Program-made: the position numbers and the translations under genes
In this document: positions 1-9,290 of the stretch, one piece after another
Layout of the letters: each line of letters opens with the position of its first letter
Position numbering within the stretch: the first letter of the stretch is position 1
The notes under the pieces: generated by a model
Told to the model about the DNA's origin: nothing
Databases searched by the model: none
The model's input: only the letters and a program-made list of their open reading frames with translations
Assembly (NCBI GenBank): GCA_001790515.1
Contig: MGCS01000010.1
Span: forward strand, 40,980 to 104,979
Reading direction: 5' to 3'
Length of the DNA stretch: 64,000 nucleotides
From: Candidatus Saccharibacteria bacterium RIFCSPHIGHO2_12_FULL_44_22
GTDB taxonomy: Bacteria > Patescibacteriota > Saccharimonadia > Saccharimonadales > Saccharimonadaceae

Positions 1-2988
1 CTTTTCGTAATCAGTCTTGCCTTTCCAGTCACGGGTTGGTTTGCCTGTTTTGTAATCGGTCACGGTCATCGTTTTTAATTTGGTGTCGATATCGACCAGG
101 TCTAATTTACCTGTGAGATGGGCATCGCCAACGATTGAATGCTCGCCCGCAAAATCTAGCTCTGCTTTTTGCGTTGTCTTAAAATCGATGTATTTGTGCT
201 GCAAAAATACTTGCAAGGAGTCACTCCCCTTTTGCAGGTAGGTCTGGAATTGATCATCGGGAAGATGTTGATCGCGCAGGTTACTTTCAAAATCATGCAG
301 TATGTCTTCGACTGCCCTATGGCTTTCGATTGCTGCTAAATGTGAATGCGCGCGCTGCAATGTTGCATGAATCGCTGTTCCGTAGGCTGCTTGCGGGCTT
401 TTTGCCTGCGGAAACATCAGGAGGTTTTGCAATAGGAAGCCTTGAGGGCCACCACGGGTAACGTCTAGGAATGCTCCGACATGTGTGGCGCTTAATTTGT
501 ATCGTTCAAGTAGTGGTGCTAGCAAATCTTTCATGGTGCCACGGTCAACCGCGACGACTGGTTCATACCATCGTAATTCCGCTGCACGCACGATGGTTTC
601 CATCGTATGATTGACTGGCGTATGAATTGCCTCCCAGCCATCTATGCTGAGAAAGCTTGCAGGAAGTGTCTTTTTGGCATTGTCATCAGCGAGTGAGTAG
701 CTAATGGTCAGTTGTTTTTTGGCGCGTGTCATTGCGACAAAGAACAGTCGCATGCGTTCATCTAACGATCCACCACTTGGTGATAATGGTAGGTTTTCGG
801 GATAGCTGATCATACTTGATCTGCTACGAACACGTTCGCCCCACGTCGTGTCGATGGCATTGACGATGTACACGTGATCAAACTCAAGTCCTTTTGATTT
901 GTGTGCTGTCATCAAATTAACTGCCCCGTCTAGTTGTTCGACATTTGGTCGCAAACTGGTTATCGTGCTACCTAGTTCATGATGCAGATCAATAAATTCC
1001 AAGAATGTTTGCAGACGTGGCTCTTCATTCGGTTGGTATTCCCTTAGCTTCGCACGGATGGTTCGCAGTGCTTCTAAATATGCTAAGTACTCATCTGGCT
1101 GTTCATCCAGTTTTTCTGCACTAAAGAAATAATCGAATATCGGCGACACGAACCCTATCGCTGATTCGGTCGTGTTACCGTCTTTACCGACAATCTTGTC
1201 TAGCATAAATTCTAGTGGCGTGTGTTCGATCGCAGCGGCCATAGTCACCAGCCATGTATGGAATGCGACGAACTCTGGCGTTGTCGCCATGACTTCCATC
1301 CAGGTCGTGTGATTGTTCTTTGCGCTCAGGCTCAATTTCCAGATAGATACTGGATCTACTCTCCAGGCTGGGTGTGTCATGACTTCCGGCAACATTGCGT
1401 TAACTTCATCGTGACGTGCTTCGTACAGTGCGACGATGATTCGACTGACGAGTTCGATGTGCGTAATAACGTCTAGTTCTAACACATTGTCCCGGCGTTC
1501 GTAGTTCACCGGAATCTCGGCATCGGCAAAATACGGCAGTAAACTAATGATTTCGCTGTGGCGCCGCGCCAGTACTGCCATTGACGATGCAGATATGCCA
1601 GCTTTGATTTTGGTAGCAATCGATTGAACGACGAGTGTTTTCTCGTCGCTCGCGTTGTCGGCTTCGACATAGTCAACGCTGTCGATGTCACTGCTGACAT
1701 GCGGCGTAAGTGTTTTGTTAAGATCAGGAATACGTGTTTCCAACCTGTCGCCACCTTGCACAATAACACTGCGAGATTTTTCTAGTATCACAGCAGCGCT
1801 ACGGTAATTGTCGGTCAATGTAATAATTCTAGCCAGTGGGTATGTGTCTTTAAATCCAACAATATTACCGATATCAGCACCCTGAAAACTGTAAATTGCT
1901 TGGTCGTCGTCACCGACTACTAAGACATTAGGCATTCCCTCACTAACTGGGTTGTCGGTTAGGTTATGTAGGATGCGCATTTGTGCCATGTTCGTATCCT
2001 GGAACTCGTCCACCATGATGTACTGATGTTTTTCTTGTAGATTAAACCGTAGTTCTGGGGTACGTTCGATAGTATGGACGACGTTCAGTATCATGTCGTC
2101 AAAGTCATATAGTGCCGATTCCTGCATCTTTGCGAGGTACTGATAGTAAATAAAACTGACAGAACGGAGTTTCACTTGCCGTTCGCGCGTTTTGAAAACG
2201 AATTCACCTTTGTCGTTCTTTTTCATCCAGATATTTCGCCATGCCGTAATAGCTTTGGTGGAGTTGTCGGTCGTCGCAGTAACAACAGCGTACTGCAAAC
2301 TGTCGGCCAGTATCTGCGCCAGAGGAGTGATGTTTGCAACGGTTGTTTTTGTAGTTGTTTGGCGGATATCTTCGATATGCGGCGCTAATTGTTCTGCAGT
2401 CGTTTTGCTGATTCGTCCGGCGAATATTTCGGCCAGTGGTTTTTCGGCTGCATCAAGTGCGGTATCGTTCGCGTCGAGTACCGCCAGTAGTTCATCGCTG
2501 GTCAATCCGCTCTTCTTTAATTCTGATATGGCACGTAACGTGTCGGATAAATAGGTGTATTCTCCGTTCATTTTACTTGACAGCGGATTTGTATATTCAA
2601 GTTCGTCGAATATCCCACGAATGATTTCATAGGTCGATAATTCGTCCGCCGGATGAAAATCAGCGCCGCGATAAAAATGTTCACGATTTTGGCCGATAAC
2701 TTCGCTACCAAAACTATGGAACGTATGAATAGCAACTTTATATGCATCTTTGCCGATAATGTTGACTAATCGCTGACGCATGGCAGCAGCACCACTGTCG
2801 GTAAAGGTTAGGCATAGGATATTTTCGGGCAAGGTGTCCGTTTTGCGGAGAATGTTTGCTGCGCGCATCGATAGGAGTTCAGTTTTGCCTGTTCCCGGCC
2901 CTGCAACAACCATGACTGGCCCGTCGATGGTGTCGACTGCTTGTTTTTGTGCGGCATTCAAGTTTTTGTAGCGAGATTCAAAATTCAT
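1..2988 (-). CDS. UvrD/Rep-family DNA helicase with RecB-like nuclease domain, 3' part cut by window edge
   Basis: An ATP-dependent 3'-5' DNA helicase of superfamily 1, probably for repair or recombination. The reading frame stays open from the ATG at 2988 to base 1 (996 codons) and continues outside the window. Visible motifs in order: Walker A GPGTGKTE near residue 31, DFDDMI, Walker B VDEFQDTN, GDDDQAIYSFQGA, LTDNYRS, TAHKSKGLEFD and VAMTRAKK. Near the left edge a PD-(D/E)XK nuclease follows (AYGTAIHATLQ, GKLDLVDID, TDYKTGKP), as in RecB/AddB-like nucleases. Family knowledge: such fusions process DNA ends. A TATAAT box lies 7 nt before the ATG with no Shine-Dalgarno site, so the mRNA is probably leaderless. 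The helicase assignment is secure; the physiological role is not. Confidence 0.93.
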   Translation of the reverse strand, partial: MNFESRYKNLNAAQKQAVDTIDGPVMVVAGPGTGKTELLSMRAANILRKTDTLPENILCLTFTDSGAAAMRQRLVNIIGKDAYKVAIHTFHSFGSEVIGQNREHFYRGADFHPADELSTYEIIRGIFDELEYTNPLSSKMNGEYTYLSDTLRAISELKKSGLTSDELLAVLDANDTALDAAEKPLAEIFAGRISKTTAEQLAPHIEDIRQTTTKTTVANITPLAQILADSLQYAVVTATTDNSTKAITAWRNIWMKKNDKGEFVFKTRERQVKLRSVSFIYYQYLAKMQESALYDFDDMILNVVHTIERTPELRFNLQEKHQYIMVDEFQDTNMAQMRILHNLTDNPVSEGMPNVLVVGDDDQAIYSFQGADIGNIVGFKDTYPLARIITLTDNYRSAAVILEKSRSVIVQGGDRLETRIPDLNKTLTPHVSSDIDSVDYVEADNASDEKTLVVQSIATKIKAGISASSMAVLARRHSEIISLLPYFADAEIPVNYERRDNVLELDVITHIELVSRIIVALYEARHDEVNAMLPEVMTHPAWRVDPVSIWKLSLSAKNNHTTWMEVMATTPEFVAFHTWLVTMAAAIEHTPLEFMLDKIVGKDGNTTESAIGFVSPIFDYFFSAEKLDEQPDEYLAYLEALRTIRAKLREYQPNEEPRLQTFLEFIDLHHELGSTITSLRPNVEQLDGAVNLMTAHKSKGLEFDHVYIVNAIDTTWGERVRSRSSMISYPENLPLSPSGGSLDERMRLFFVAMTRAKKQLTISYSLADDNAKKTLPASFLSIDGWEAIHTPVNHTMETIVRAAELRWYEPVVAVDRGTMKDLLAPLLERYKLSATHVGAFLDVTRGGPQGFLLQNLLMFPQAKSPQAAYGTAIHATLQRAHSHLAAIESHRAVEDILHDFESNLRDQHLPDDQFQTYLQKGSDSLQVFLQHKYIDFKTTQKAELDFAGEHSIVGDAHLTGKLDLVDIDTKLKTMTVTDYKTGKPTRDWKGKTDYEK

Positions 2989-3028
2989 TACTTTAATTAT
3001 ACCCTAGCAATACCTCAGAAAAGGAAAA

Positions 3029-3057
3029 CTCCCGGACACCACATGGGTATTCGGGAG
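3029..3057 (-). terminator. Rho-independent terminator after the 3086-3682 gene
   Basis: On the minus strand the arms CTCCCG and CGGGAG, with partly paired inner bases, are followed by TTTT. It lies directly downstream of the hypothetical gene ending at 3086 and just before the helicase promoter. Confidence 0.6.
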
Positions 3058-3085
3058 GGTTCCGTCCTCAAGATAAACGCACAGC

Positions 3086-3682
3086 TCATCGTCGAATGAT
3101 TCGTGGATGCCTGTTCCATGATCCACCACGATCGCGTTGCCATGTCATTTGGCAGAACGATGACATGTTGACGGCGAAATAGCCAGCTGTCGTTATTGCG
3201 CCATCTGTCAGATCGCTGAGCAGGCTTGCCGAGTTCTGTGACGCCTGCCCGGTCGAATCATCGTAGGCATGACCACAGCTTGTGAATGCCGCGATGGTAT
3301 GGCCATCGCGCAATGTGATCTCTGCACACGATCGAGCGATATCGATGCAGACAATATCGTCGCGGTCGAGCTGCTGATCCGACATTTTGTCAAACAGAAG
3401 GTTGACGGGGTTCGGTGCGTAAGCTGCGTACCCTGTCGATACAACGAACATGTTGTATTCGAAATGGATATGCGAACTGGGATCAAGCTGACGGTAGACG
3501 GCATATCGAAGTGCGTGTATGTCGGTATGATCCGTCAGGACACAAATGTCCCGTTGAAGTTGCTGGATCCATCCGATATTCGGACCCCAGCCGAAATGGC
3601 GAGCAATGGCGGGGATCTCATCTTGTATCGCTTGGACATTACTATCGCACTCATTGTTCTGGGCGTTCATGATGTGGTTCAT
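3086..3682 (-). CDS. Hypothetical protein, 198 aa
   Basis: I do not recognise a family. The protein is soluble-looking, with no signal peptide or membrane segment, and has an acidic/histidine-containing middle (CIDIARSCAEITLRDGHT). A TTG two codons upstream would also be in frame, but ATG at 3682 is preferred because the AAGGTTAGG Shine-Dalgarno-like stretch is correctly spaced from it. The gene has its own terminator and is more GC-rich than the leaderless neighbours, like the next two genes downstream in coordinates. Transcription probably starts at an extended -10 (TGATACTAT) about 60 nt upstream. Confidence 0.6.
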   Translation of the reverse strand: MNHIMNAQNNECDSNVQAIQDEIPAIARHFGWGPNIGWIQQLQRDICVLTDHTDIHALRYAVYRQLDPSSHIHFEYNMFVVSTGYAAYAPNPVNLLFDKMSDQQLDRDDIVCIDIARSCAEITLRDGHTIAAFTSCGHAYDDSTGQASQNSASLLSDLTDGAITTAGYFAVNMSSFCQMTWQRDRGGSWNRHPRIIRR

Positions 3683-3767
3683 GTGCAATCCTAACCTTGT
3701 TGGGTGGACGGTATGGTCACAATAGTATCATTTTCGTATAATGTCAATAGTTGTAGAAAAACGAAAT

Positions 3768-3824
3768 CCCCGCCACCTATACGCGGCAGCGCGGATATCG
3801 CGTGCGGCATGTTTAGGCGCGGGG
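3768..3824 (-). terminator. Terminator overlapping the stop of the 3813-4235 gene
   Basis: Minus-strand hairpin with arms CCCCGC-CCTA and TAGG-GCGGGG around a long loop, followed by ATTTCGTTTTT. It includes the stop codon of the gene it ends. Confidence 0.55.
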
Positions 3825-4235
3825 TTGAATCTGTTTTCGCAGGTACTCATTTGGAGTCACGAGAAAACAGAATGATGGTATCTCTTCGACTGAGTCATTC
3901 AGGTTAGCCGATTCGTCGGAATCGTATGACTCGTCGCGAAGTCGATCGATTGCGCAATCAAGCTCGGCATCGATGCTGATTGCTTGCTTGACGGGCAACG
4001 CTAAACTAACTCCTCTGCCGACACTGCCAATGATCTTTGCGTGTGCGACCAAACCTACCTGCTCCCAATGAACAAATTGGTAAATCTGGTCAAGGCTGGT
4101 ATATCTGACACAGCCGAAATGCTCGCTGTGTTCGTGGACGACCAAAAACTCGTCGCCATGTTTCAGATCGTTAGGACTGACGGTTTCGAATCCGCTTGGT
4201 CGCTGTAGTTTTGATACGACGTCGATCTGTCTCAC
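3813..4235 (-). CDS. Hypothetical protein, 140 aa
   Basis: No family recognised. The chain is soluble, with an N-terminal beta-rich part (DLKHGDEFLVVHEHSEHFG) and an acidic stretch near residue 105. The only common start codon is GTG at 4235, but the AAAAGG before it abuts the GTG, which is closer than normal, so the true start is uncertain. A plausible promoter (TTGACT, 17 nt, TGTAAT) lies about 45 nt upstream. It ends in its own terminator. The context of small Shine-Dalgarno genes gives no function. Confidence 0.5.
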   Translation of the reverse strand: MRQIDVVSKLQRPSGFETVSPNDLKHGDEFLVVHEHSEHFGCVRYTSLDQIYQFVHWEQVGLVAHAKIIGSVGRGVSLALPVKQAISIDAELDCAIDRLRDESYDSDESANLNDSVEEIPSFCFLVTPNEYLRKQIQPRA

Positions 4236-4351
4236 CTTTTCTGATATGAAGGGGTGGATTTGAATTTGTACCGATATGTATTACATAGTAATTTGGCTAT
4301 GAAGTCAAGATATTTCCATATTGTTTAGAACTTATCAATGGATATGAAACG

Positions 4352-4389
4352 AGCCACCCGGCTACCGCGGTTGCGGTGGCTGGGTGGCT
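4352..4389 (-). terminator. Strong hairpin after the 4396-4821 gene
   Basis: Near-perfect stem (AGCCACC...GGTGGCT outer arms, ACCGC/GCGGT inner arms) with a 3-nt loop, followed on the minus strand by CGTTTC. Likely the transcription end of the adjacent gene. Confidence 0.6.
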
Positions 4390-4395
4390 AATGTT

Positions 4396-4821
4396 TCACT
4401 TTCTGTGCCGAATCCATTCAAAGAAGGACTTCCTCGGCGGAAGCTTGACTCCGAGCTGGAAGCTCGACGCGGGAGCCTCTAGATCATCGAGTAGGTACCT
4501 CAGGCTATTGCGGAGTGCTATGTACTCCGCTCGCAGTCTTCCGGCTAGCTCTGAGCTGGGACGCTCGTAGCTCTCGATGATTTCATCGATTTGTCCGATC
4601 GCCCCTCTGACAACTTCGATCTGTGATGATCCCAGATCTCGTCGCCTCCCGTTGGTAGCGATGCCGCCGAGCAACGACACGTACGCCCGGCTCGAAAGGC
4701 ATTCGTGTCCAACAATAACATTAGACGACGTGTAGAATCCGGCGGGCTGCTGTATGGCAGCTTCTCCCCGCAGGTGCTCCGCACATGCCGAGAGTACTGC
4801 CTGGGTATAGCGTTGAGACAT
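4396..4821 (-). CDS. Hypothetical protein, 141 aa
   Basis: Unrecognised. The protein is largely alpha-helical in the C-terminal half (IDEIIESYERPSSELAGRLR), with no signal peptide. An in-frame TTG-ATG pair exists 10-11 codons upstream, but ATG at 4821 has a good GGAAAGGGA Shine-Dalgarno site 4-6 nt away and was chosen. A TATAAT box lies about 55 nt upstream in AT-rich sequence. Strong terminator downstream. The SD-plus-terminator style matches its two neighbours on the right edge of the helicase gene. Confidence 0.55.
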   Translation of the reverse strand: MSQRYTQAVLSACAEHLRGEAAIQQPAGFYTSSNVIVGHECLSSRAYVSLLGGIATNGRRRDLGSSQIEVVRGAIGQIDEIIESYERPSSELAGRLRAEYIALRNSLRYLLDDLEAPASSFQLGVKLPPRKSFFEWIRHRK

Positions 4822-4919
4822 GTGTCCCTTTCCAAAAAGTGAAAACATCAAGGCGATTTGCCTATATATTCATTATAACATAAAAATAAGCATTATGCAA
4901 TAATAATGATAAGTATAAG

Positions 4920-6050
4920 TTACGCGACGCTATGAAGTCCAGTATGTGGCGGGGTTGGTATCGTTGGACGGGTCACTAACTTTCTGGTAGCGTTATGCGC
5001 TCGTAGCCAGCGCAGCTCTGCGTTTTCATCCGACTTTGACCCACATCCTAAATGGCCAGAAAAAACACCACGGATCTCACGCACAGTTGCGTTCGGGAAA
5101 TTATTACGTGCGAATTCTGAATATGACCAATCTTGATTGAACACATCGTTTGATGCCTCGGTAATTATCATTTTTGTTTCCGGGTCAAGTAGGCTCATTG
5201 CATAGGCGATGCCACCTATTAGTTTTGGGACAACAAGTGCGTGGTTGATTAGTTCATTGCTGGATGTTCTGAATACTTTTGCTCCCTCGATGAAATTACG
5301 GGGGTCTTCAAATGCTAGGGCAATTGTTGGGACTATCTCATGAATCGGTAGCGGAAGTGTTTGTTGTGCCGCATGTTTAAATGAGCGTTTGTCGAACATA
5401 GCTGGTCGATTCAGTCGAAGTCCGTCAACTTCTATGTCGTGCTGAGCTGCTTGCGCGGCGGCGACGGCTGCTTTGGTACCACCCTGCGAATAGCCAGAAA
5501 ACATAACAGATCGAAGCTGATCTAAATCATACGGCCGATCTGCAAATTCTGTCGTTGCTATAACATTGGCTATCGCATTCATGTCATTGCCCAAATCAAA
5601 GAATCGCGTGTCTTGGCCTAGCCTACTCTGGACATGACTGATTGATATCACGCGGTGACCAAGTTTTGCTTCGCGTTCTGCACGCTTATCATACAAATTC
5701 CCCGGTGCGCGTTCTGTCAACCAACCATGTGTCTGTACATCGTCGGCTGGTTGTCGTAGTCCAGATGCGGCAAAGTCAATCTCTGGCTGGTCAACTGATG
5801 TTGTGTAGACATTATATCGACGACCACTAGAGATGACATTATATAGCGATGTCTTGCCGATCACCCTCCCTCGGGACGAAAACGGTGAAAACGCTTCTTC
5901 TTCACGAACAGCATAACTGCTGACAGGTTCGAAATCTTCGATGACGCTAGGTGCGTAATCTGTAAACAACTCGTGGGGCTGTTGACTATAATTTTCAGAC
6001 AAAAAAGACCCACGTTCGTGGGCTGAAGGATGGCTAATTGCTTGACTCAT
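4920..6050 (-). CDS. Alpha/beta hydrolase, 376 aa
   Basis: A probable serine hydrolase. The nucleophile elbow GYSQGG is at about residue 190, a likely acid residue is in TEASND (about 300), and a catalytic histidine candidate sits in VFSGHLGCG (about 330); order and spacing suit the alpha/beta-hydrolase fold. There is no clear N-terminal signal peptide; the first 100 residues are polar and of unknown role. The start is well supported by AGGAGA 8 nt before the ATG. It shares the elbow style with the two secreted PE-PPE-like hydrolases at 18.2-21 kb, but overall resemblance is weak. The substrate cannot be told from sequence. Confidence 0.75.
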   Translation of the reverse strand: MSQAISHPSAHERGSFLSENYSQQPHELFTDYAPSVIEDFEPVSSYAVREEEAFSPFSSRGRVIGKTSLYNVISSGRRYNVYTTSVDQPEIDFAASGLRQPADDVQTHGWLTERAPGNLYDKRAEREAKLGHRVISISHVQSRLGQDTRFFDLGNDMNAIANVIATTEFADRPYDLDQLRSVMFSGYSQGGTKAAVAAAQAAQHDIEVDGLRLNRPAMFDKRSFKHAAQQTLPLPIHEIVPTIALAFEDPRNFIEGAKVFRTSSNELINHALVVPKLIGGIAYAMSLLDPETKMIITEASNDVFNQDWSYSEFARNNFPNATVREIRGVFSGHLGCGSKSDENAELRWLRAHNATRKLVTRPTIPTPPHTGLHSVA

Positions 6051-6131
6051 ATTGCTGTCTCCTGAGGTTGTGACAGAAGTATACTGCTAATGAATGAAAA
6101 AGTAAAGATGAATACTGGTATATGGATCGTT

Positions 6132-6161
6132 GGTGGGTCTTCTCGTGAAAGAAGACCCACC
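6132..6161. terminator. Perfect 12-bp hairpin between lipoprotein and hydrolase genes
   Basis: GGTGGGTCTTCT and its exact reverse complement flank a 6-nt loop. It lies downstream of the gene ending at 6184 and upstream of the 6050 start. There is no T-run, so it may be a processing or stability hairpin rather than a classic terminator. Confidence 0.45.
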
Positions 6162-6183
6162 TGTGACGCACCCTGTCGCAGGA

Positions 6184-6969
6184 TCAGCTGACGAAGTAAA
6201 TCGCCTTAATACTGTCGAACCCACTGAAGTCGTATGCAATCACACCAGTGCCGTTTCCGATATTGATGTTCGTGCTCGAAAGATTGAATCGCGAACCTGA
6301 AAAGTCAGGTTGTGATTCGTTCTGAACGACAATGTACGACCAGCTGACAGTCGGTGTTGCCGTGAACATCAGCTCCGAAAAGCCGTTCGCGCCAACAGAG
6401 CGTAACCGAGGATTGCCATACCCCGCTGGAGGGATGTATGTTGGATCTTGATCTGAGTACACCGGTGTTCCGGCCGCGTCCACGACTGAACCGACATTGT
6501 CCTGCGGGATGAGCGCACGACGTTCGACGGTTACTGACGGTGCTGGTGTCGATGGCTGAGCAGCTTGCGGCTGCACTTTCGTCGGTGCCAGCACTGGAGC
6601 CGGAAGTGAAGTCGTTGGCGGATAGGTGTACGTTTCTTGCGGTCGACCATCACTGTGAACAACAACGTATCCGTTTTCGAACGGAACGATCGATATTGTG
6701 TCTGGCGCTGCAGATGTCGTCGATGACGTTGTTGTCGGTACGGTTGTCGACGTCGTTGTCGTTGTGCTGGGTGTCCGTGAGACCGATGTCGTCGGCTTGA
6801 CGGACGACGACGGCACTGCTGATGACGTAGTGAACGACGCATCGCAATCGATGCTTTTGTTGTCGACGTTGCACGACGGTGTGCCGTTGCTGCTGCATCC
6901 GGTCAGTATCACAGTGGCTGCAACAGTTGCGGCAAACGCCACAACTACTTTGTACCATCTATCGTACAT
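6184..6969 (-). CDS. Secreted lipoprotein with Thr/Ser/Pro-rich linker, 261 aa
   Basis: The N-terminus has a basic start, a hydrophobic segment (VVVAFAATVAATVIL) and a lipobox LTGC, so the mature protein should begin with a lipid-modified cysteine. A long low-complexity Thr/Ser/Val/Pro stretch (about residues 45-90), typical of a cell-wall-spanning linker, separates it from a Pro-rich middle and a compact C-terminal domain rich in beta residues. ATG at 6969 was chosen over an upstream TTG-type extension because AAAGGATA precedes it and the signal peptide then starts properly. Family unknown; probably surface-exposed. Confidence 0.75.
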   Translation of the reverse strand: MYDRWYKVVVAFAATVAATVILTGCSSNGTPSCNVDNKSIDCDASFTTSSAVPSSSVKPTTSVSRTPSTTTTTSTTVPTTTSSTTSAAPDTISIVPFENGYVVVHSDGRPQETYTYPPTTSLPAPVLAPTKVQPQAAQPSTPAPSVTVERRALIPQDNVGSVVDAAGTPVYSDQDPTYIPPAGYGNPRLRSVGANGFSELMFTATPTVSWSYIVVQNESQPDFSGSRFNLSSTNINIGNGTGVIAYDFSGFDSIKAIYFVS

Positions 6970-7082
6970 AGGTATCCTTTGAGTGTAGGTACGTGCGCGG
7001 GTCTGCGCCACTGGTTTATTACAGCATATTTCACTATAAATGTCTATATTTATCAGTGTTCTGTGCTATAATACGCTCAGTT

Positions 7083-7571
7083 ATGAACGATGAAATATAC
7101 GACGACCTTGCCCTCGAGCAAATTGCCAAAGCCAAGTTTGGTATGAAAGTCGAAATCGATAAAGTCATCGTTCGCCAAATTCCGGTTAGCCACGTTGCCG
7201 AAGCGACAGTATTTATGACGACCAAAAAACAGTTGTTTGTCTATGTGACGGCGCACTCCAAACTAGTACTTGGTGACGTCAAAAAGATCGTCACTCGAAT
7301 GGGTCTAAAGGCTGAACTATTTCTGCCGCCTAAGGGTGAGATTGATTATTTTGATGAAATCGGTCGTGCTAAATACCGCGAGGTATTCCCTGCTCGAACC
7401 AAACCATCTGCAGATGATATTATTTTTTATCGGACGTTAGCGCCATATAATCCGGCGTTGGTGCAAATTCATGAAGTAAAAGATGGCGAGATTAAAAAAT
7501 TTGATACCGATAGCAGTAGCGGATGGCGCACGGCTGCGAAGTTTGCATATCGTCGAATCAAAACAAGCTGA
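7083..7571 (+). CDS. Hypothetical protein, 162 aa
   Basis: Unrecognised soluble basic protein; the N-terminal helix (LEQIAKAKFGMKVEID) is followed by an alternating beta pattern. TGcTATAAT ends 10 nt before the ATG and there is no Shine-Dalgarno site, so the longer reading starting at 6993 is unlikely and the message is probably leaderless. It is divergent from the lipoprotein gene. Nothing in the neighbourhood indicates function. Confidence 0.7.
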   Translation: MNDEIYDDLALEQIAKAKFGMKVEIDKVIVRQIPVSHVAEATVFMTTKKQLFVYVTAHSKLVLGDVKKIVTRMGLKAELFLPPKGEIDYFDEIGRAKYREVFPARTKPSADDIIFYRTLAPYNPALVQIHEVKDGEIKKFDTDSSSGWRTAAKFAYRRIKTS

Positions 7572-7904
7572 TTGTGATGTGTCATTCTGAACTTGATTCA
7601 GGATCCAATCGTTATATACTCAACTAAACTTACTGTCTTATGTTCTTTTTTGCCAAAGAACCAAAAGGCTTTCTTTTGTATCGACAAAAGAAACAAAAAC
7701 TTTCGTGACGGCTTCACTACGCGGCCAAACCTGCAACAGCTATTTCTTGGGTAGCTGCGGAACTCGTTTTTCTGGTTAGTATACCAGAAAACCTCAAACA
7801 GTCCTCGCTCCGCCAAGATCTAGCTATCGCAGGTTTTCCGGTGGCTCCAGATGTCACGTTAGTTGATTTATTTCTACGCAGTAGAGCTGCGATTAATTGT
7901 AGAT
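7572..7904. repeat. Intergenic stretch with a genomic-repeat-like sequence
   Basis: A 333-bp gap with no convincing gene. It opens with GTCATTCTGAACTTGATTC, which resembles the short dispersed repeats seen between genes in many bacteria. It continues with AT-rich sequence in which CCAAAGAACCAAAAGG and GACAAAAGAAACAAAAAC form imperfect direct repeats. A 72-codon minus-strand frame here has odd composition and no start signal and is not called. Confidence 0.35.
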
Positions 7905-9212
7905 CTATTTCTTTAGATCGAGTACGACGAGGTGTTCGATGTGCGGTGTTCGTGGAAAGAAATTGTAGCCCTGATGATGGCGAATGCCGTATTTGTCAGC
8001 TAGGCGCATGACATCGCGGGCTTGCGTGACTGGATTGCAGGATAGATAGATGATTCGTTCTGGCGCAGATTCAAGGAGTTTATTGACAACATCTTCATGA
8101 AGACCTGCTCGTGGCGGATCAAGAATAATTGTGCTATCACTAGTGATATGTTCGAGCGCTGTTTCACTTGGTGCCAAGATCGCTTTGGCTGTCTTTGCGC
8201 GATCCATTGCTGTGATGTTTCGTTCCATTTCGCGAACAGCATGTTCGTTGATTTCGACCATGGTCACGTTGTCGCCACCAATTGTCAGGCCGATACTACC
8301 CACGCCACTATATAGGTCGACGGTAGGTTTTTTGCTATCAACCCACTCTTTCATGTCTAACAGCGCTTGTTCGTAGACAGGCACATTTATCTGGAAAAAC
8401 CCTTCAACGGCATACGTAAATGGTACGTCCAAAATCGTATCGGTTAACGTCGTTTCGCCCCATGCCTGCAGGCGTTTCGTAATAACGCTAGCTGGGCTTT
8501 TTGGGTTGCTATAAATGAGTTCAAATCCAGCGACTGGAAGTGACATTAACTCTGCTTCTGTGAATGCGTCAAACATCTCGTCTTTGACATACAGCTGCGC
8601 GGCAACATTACCCTGTTGATCGCAGCGAATAATGATTGTTTTTAGCTGAAACGCCTGAATACCTTCACGTAATCGCAGGATGTCGCGAATGGCTGTTGCA
8701 GCTGTGTTGATCGCCGGTAACGCTAAACTTGTTCCTTGAACAGGGATTTTGCCATGTGTACCACGTCGGAAAAATGCGAGATCTAACTGATCTAATTCTT
8801 TGTCCCACCAAAAACTAAATTCGATTTTGTTACGGTATTCGTACTCTTTTCCATCACTGTAGACGGTGATGGGTTGTGGTAGTACGATATCGTGCAGTTC
8901 GAATGCTTCTTCGATCAATGCAGATTTGTAGTGCTGCTCTGCTTCAAATCGAACAATTTGCCACGGACTGGTTGACAAGTAACTTTCGGGATCGCGTGGA
9001 TCGACACGATCACTGCTCGTCGTATCAACATCAGTCACAATACCTTCCACAAGGTTGGATTTCTTTTTCGTCAGTTGTACTTGTACTTTTTCGCCAGGTA
9101 GTCCACCCCATGCGAATAGTTTTTTGCCATAGTCTAATTGACCGAGGGTTTGGCCGCCGCCCACGATCTTGTCGAGCGTTGCTTCGACAATTGGTAAAGT
9201 TTTTTTAATCAT
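7905..9212 (-). CDS. RlmD/TrmA-family RNA (uracil-C5) methyltransferase, 435 aa
   Basis: A SAM-dependent enzyme that methylates a uridine in 23S rRNA or tRNA. Domains: N-terminal TRAM-like OB fold (about 5-60), central domain, then a Rossmann methyltransferase with DLYSGVGSIGL (SAM loop), DPPRAGL, catalytic cysteine in LSCNP and base glutamate in PHIEHLVVLDL. The N-terminal cysteine cluster that binds an iron-sulfur centre in RlmD is absent here (DPESYLSTSPWQ instead). TAAAAT ends 7 nt before ATG 9212, consistent with leaderless transcription. The precise target nucleotide cannot be assigned. Confidence 0.88.
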   Translation of the reverse strand: MIKKTLPIVEATLDKIVGGGQTLGQLDYGKKLFAWGGLPGEKVQVQLTKKKSNLVEGIVTDVDTTSSDRVDPRDPESYLSTSPWQIVRFEAEQHYKSALIEEAFELHDIVLPQPITVYSDGKEYEYRNKIEFSFWWDKELDQLDLAFFRRGTHGKIPVQGTSLALPAINTAATAIRDILRLREGIQAFQLKTIIIRCDQQGNVAAQLYVKDEMFDAFTEAELMSLPVAGFELIYSNPKSPASVITKRLQAWGETTLTDTILDVPFTYAVEGFFQINVPVYEQALLDMKEWVDSKKPTVDLYSGVGSIGLTIGGDNVTMVEINEHAVREMERNITAMDRAKTAKAILAPSETALEHITSDSTIILDPPRAGLHEDVVNKLLESAPERIIYLSCNPVTQARDVMRLADKYGIRHHQGYNFFPRTPHIEHLVVLDLKK

Positions 9213-9290
9213 TCCTTCTATTTTAACATCAGTAGGAGGATATTCATAACGTCACAGCATGATTGCTCTCTGTTAGGGATTGCCTATAGC

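Noticed and set aside
6531..6982. Several 90-100-codon frames with Thr/Val/Arg runs
   Set aside because: Shadows produced by the low-complexity Thr/Ser linker of the lipoprotein gene.
7598..7816. 72-codon minus-strand frame
   Set aside because: Runs through repeat-like AT-rich DNA, has no promoter or ribosome site, and its composition (many Phe, Lys, Trp) is unlike the real genes.
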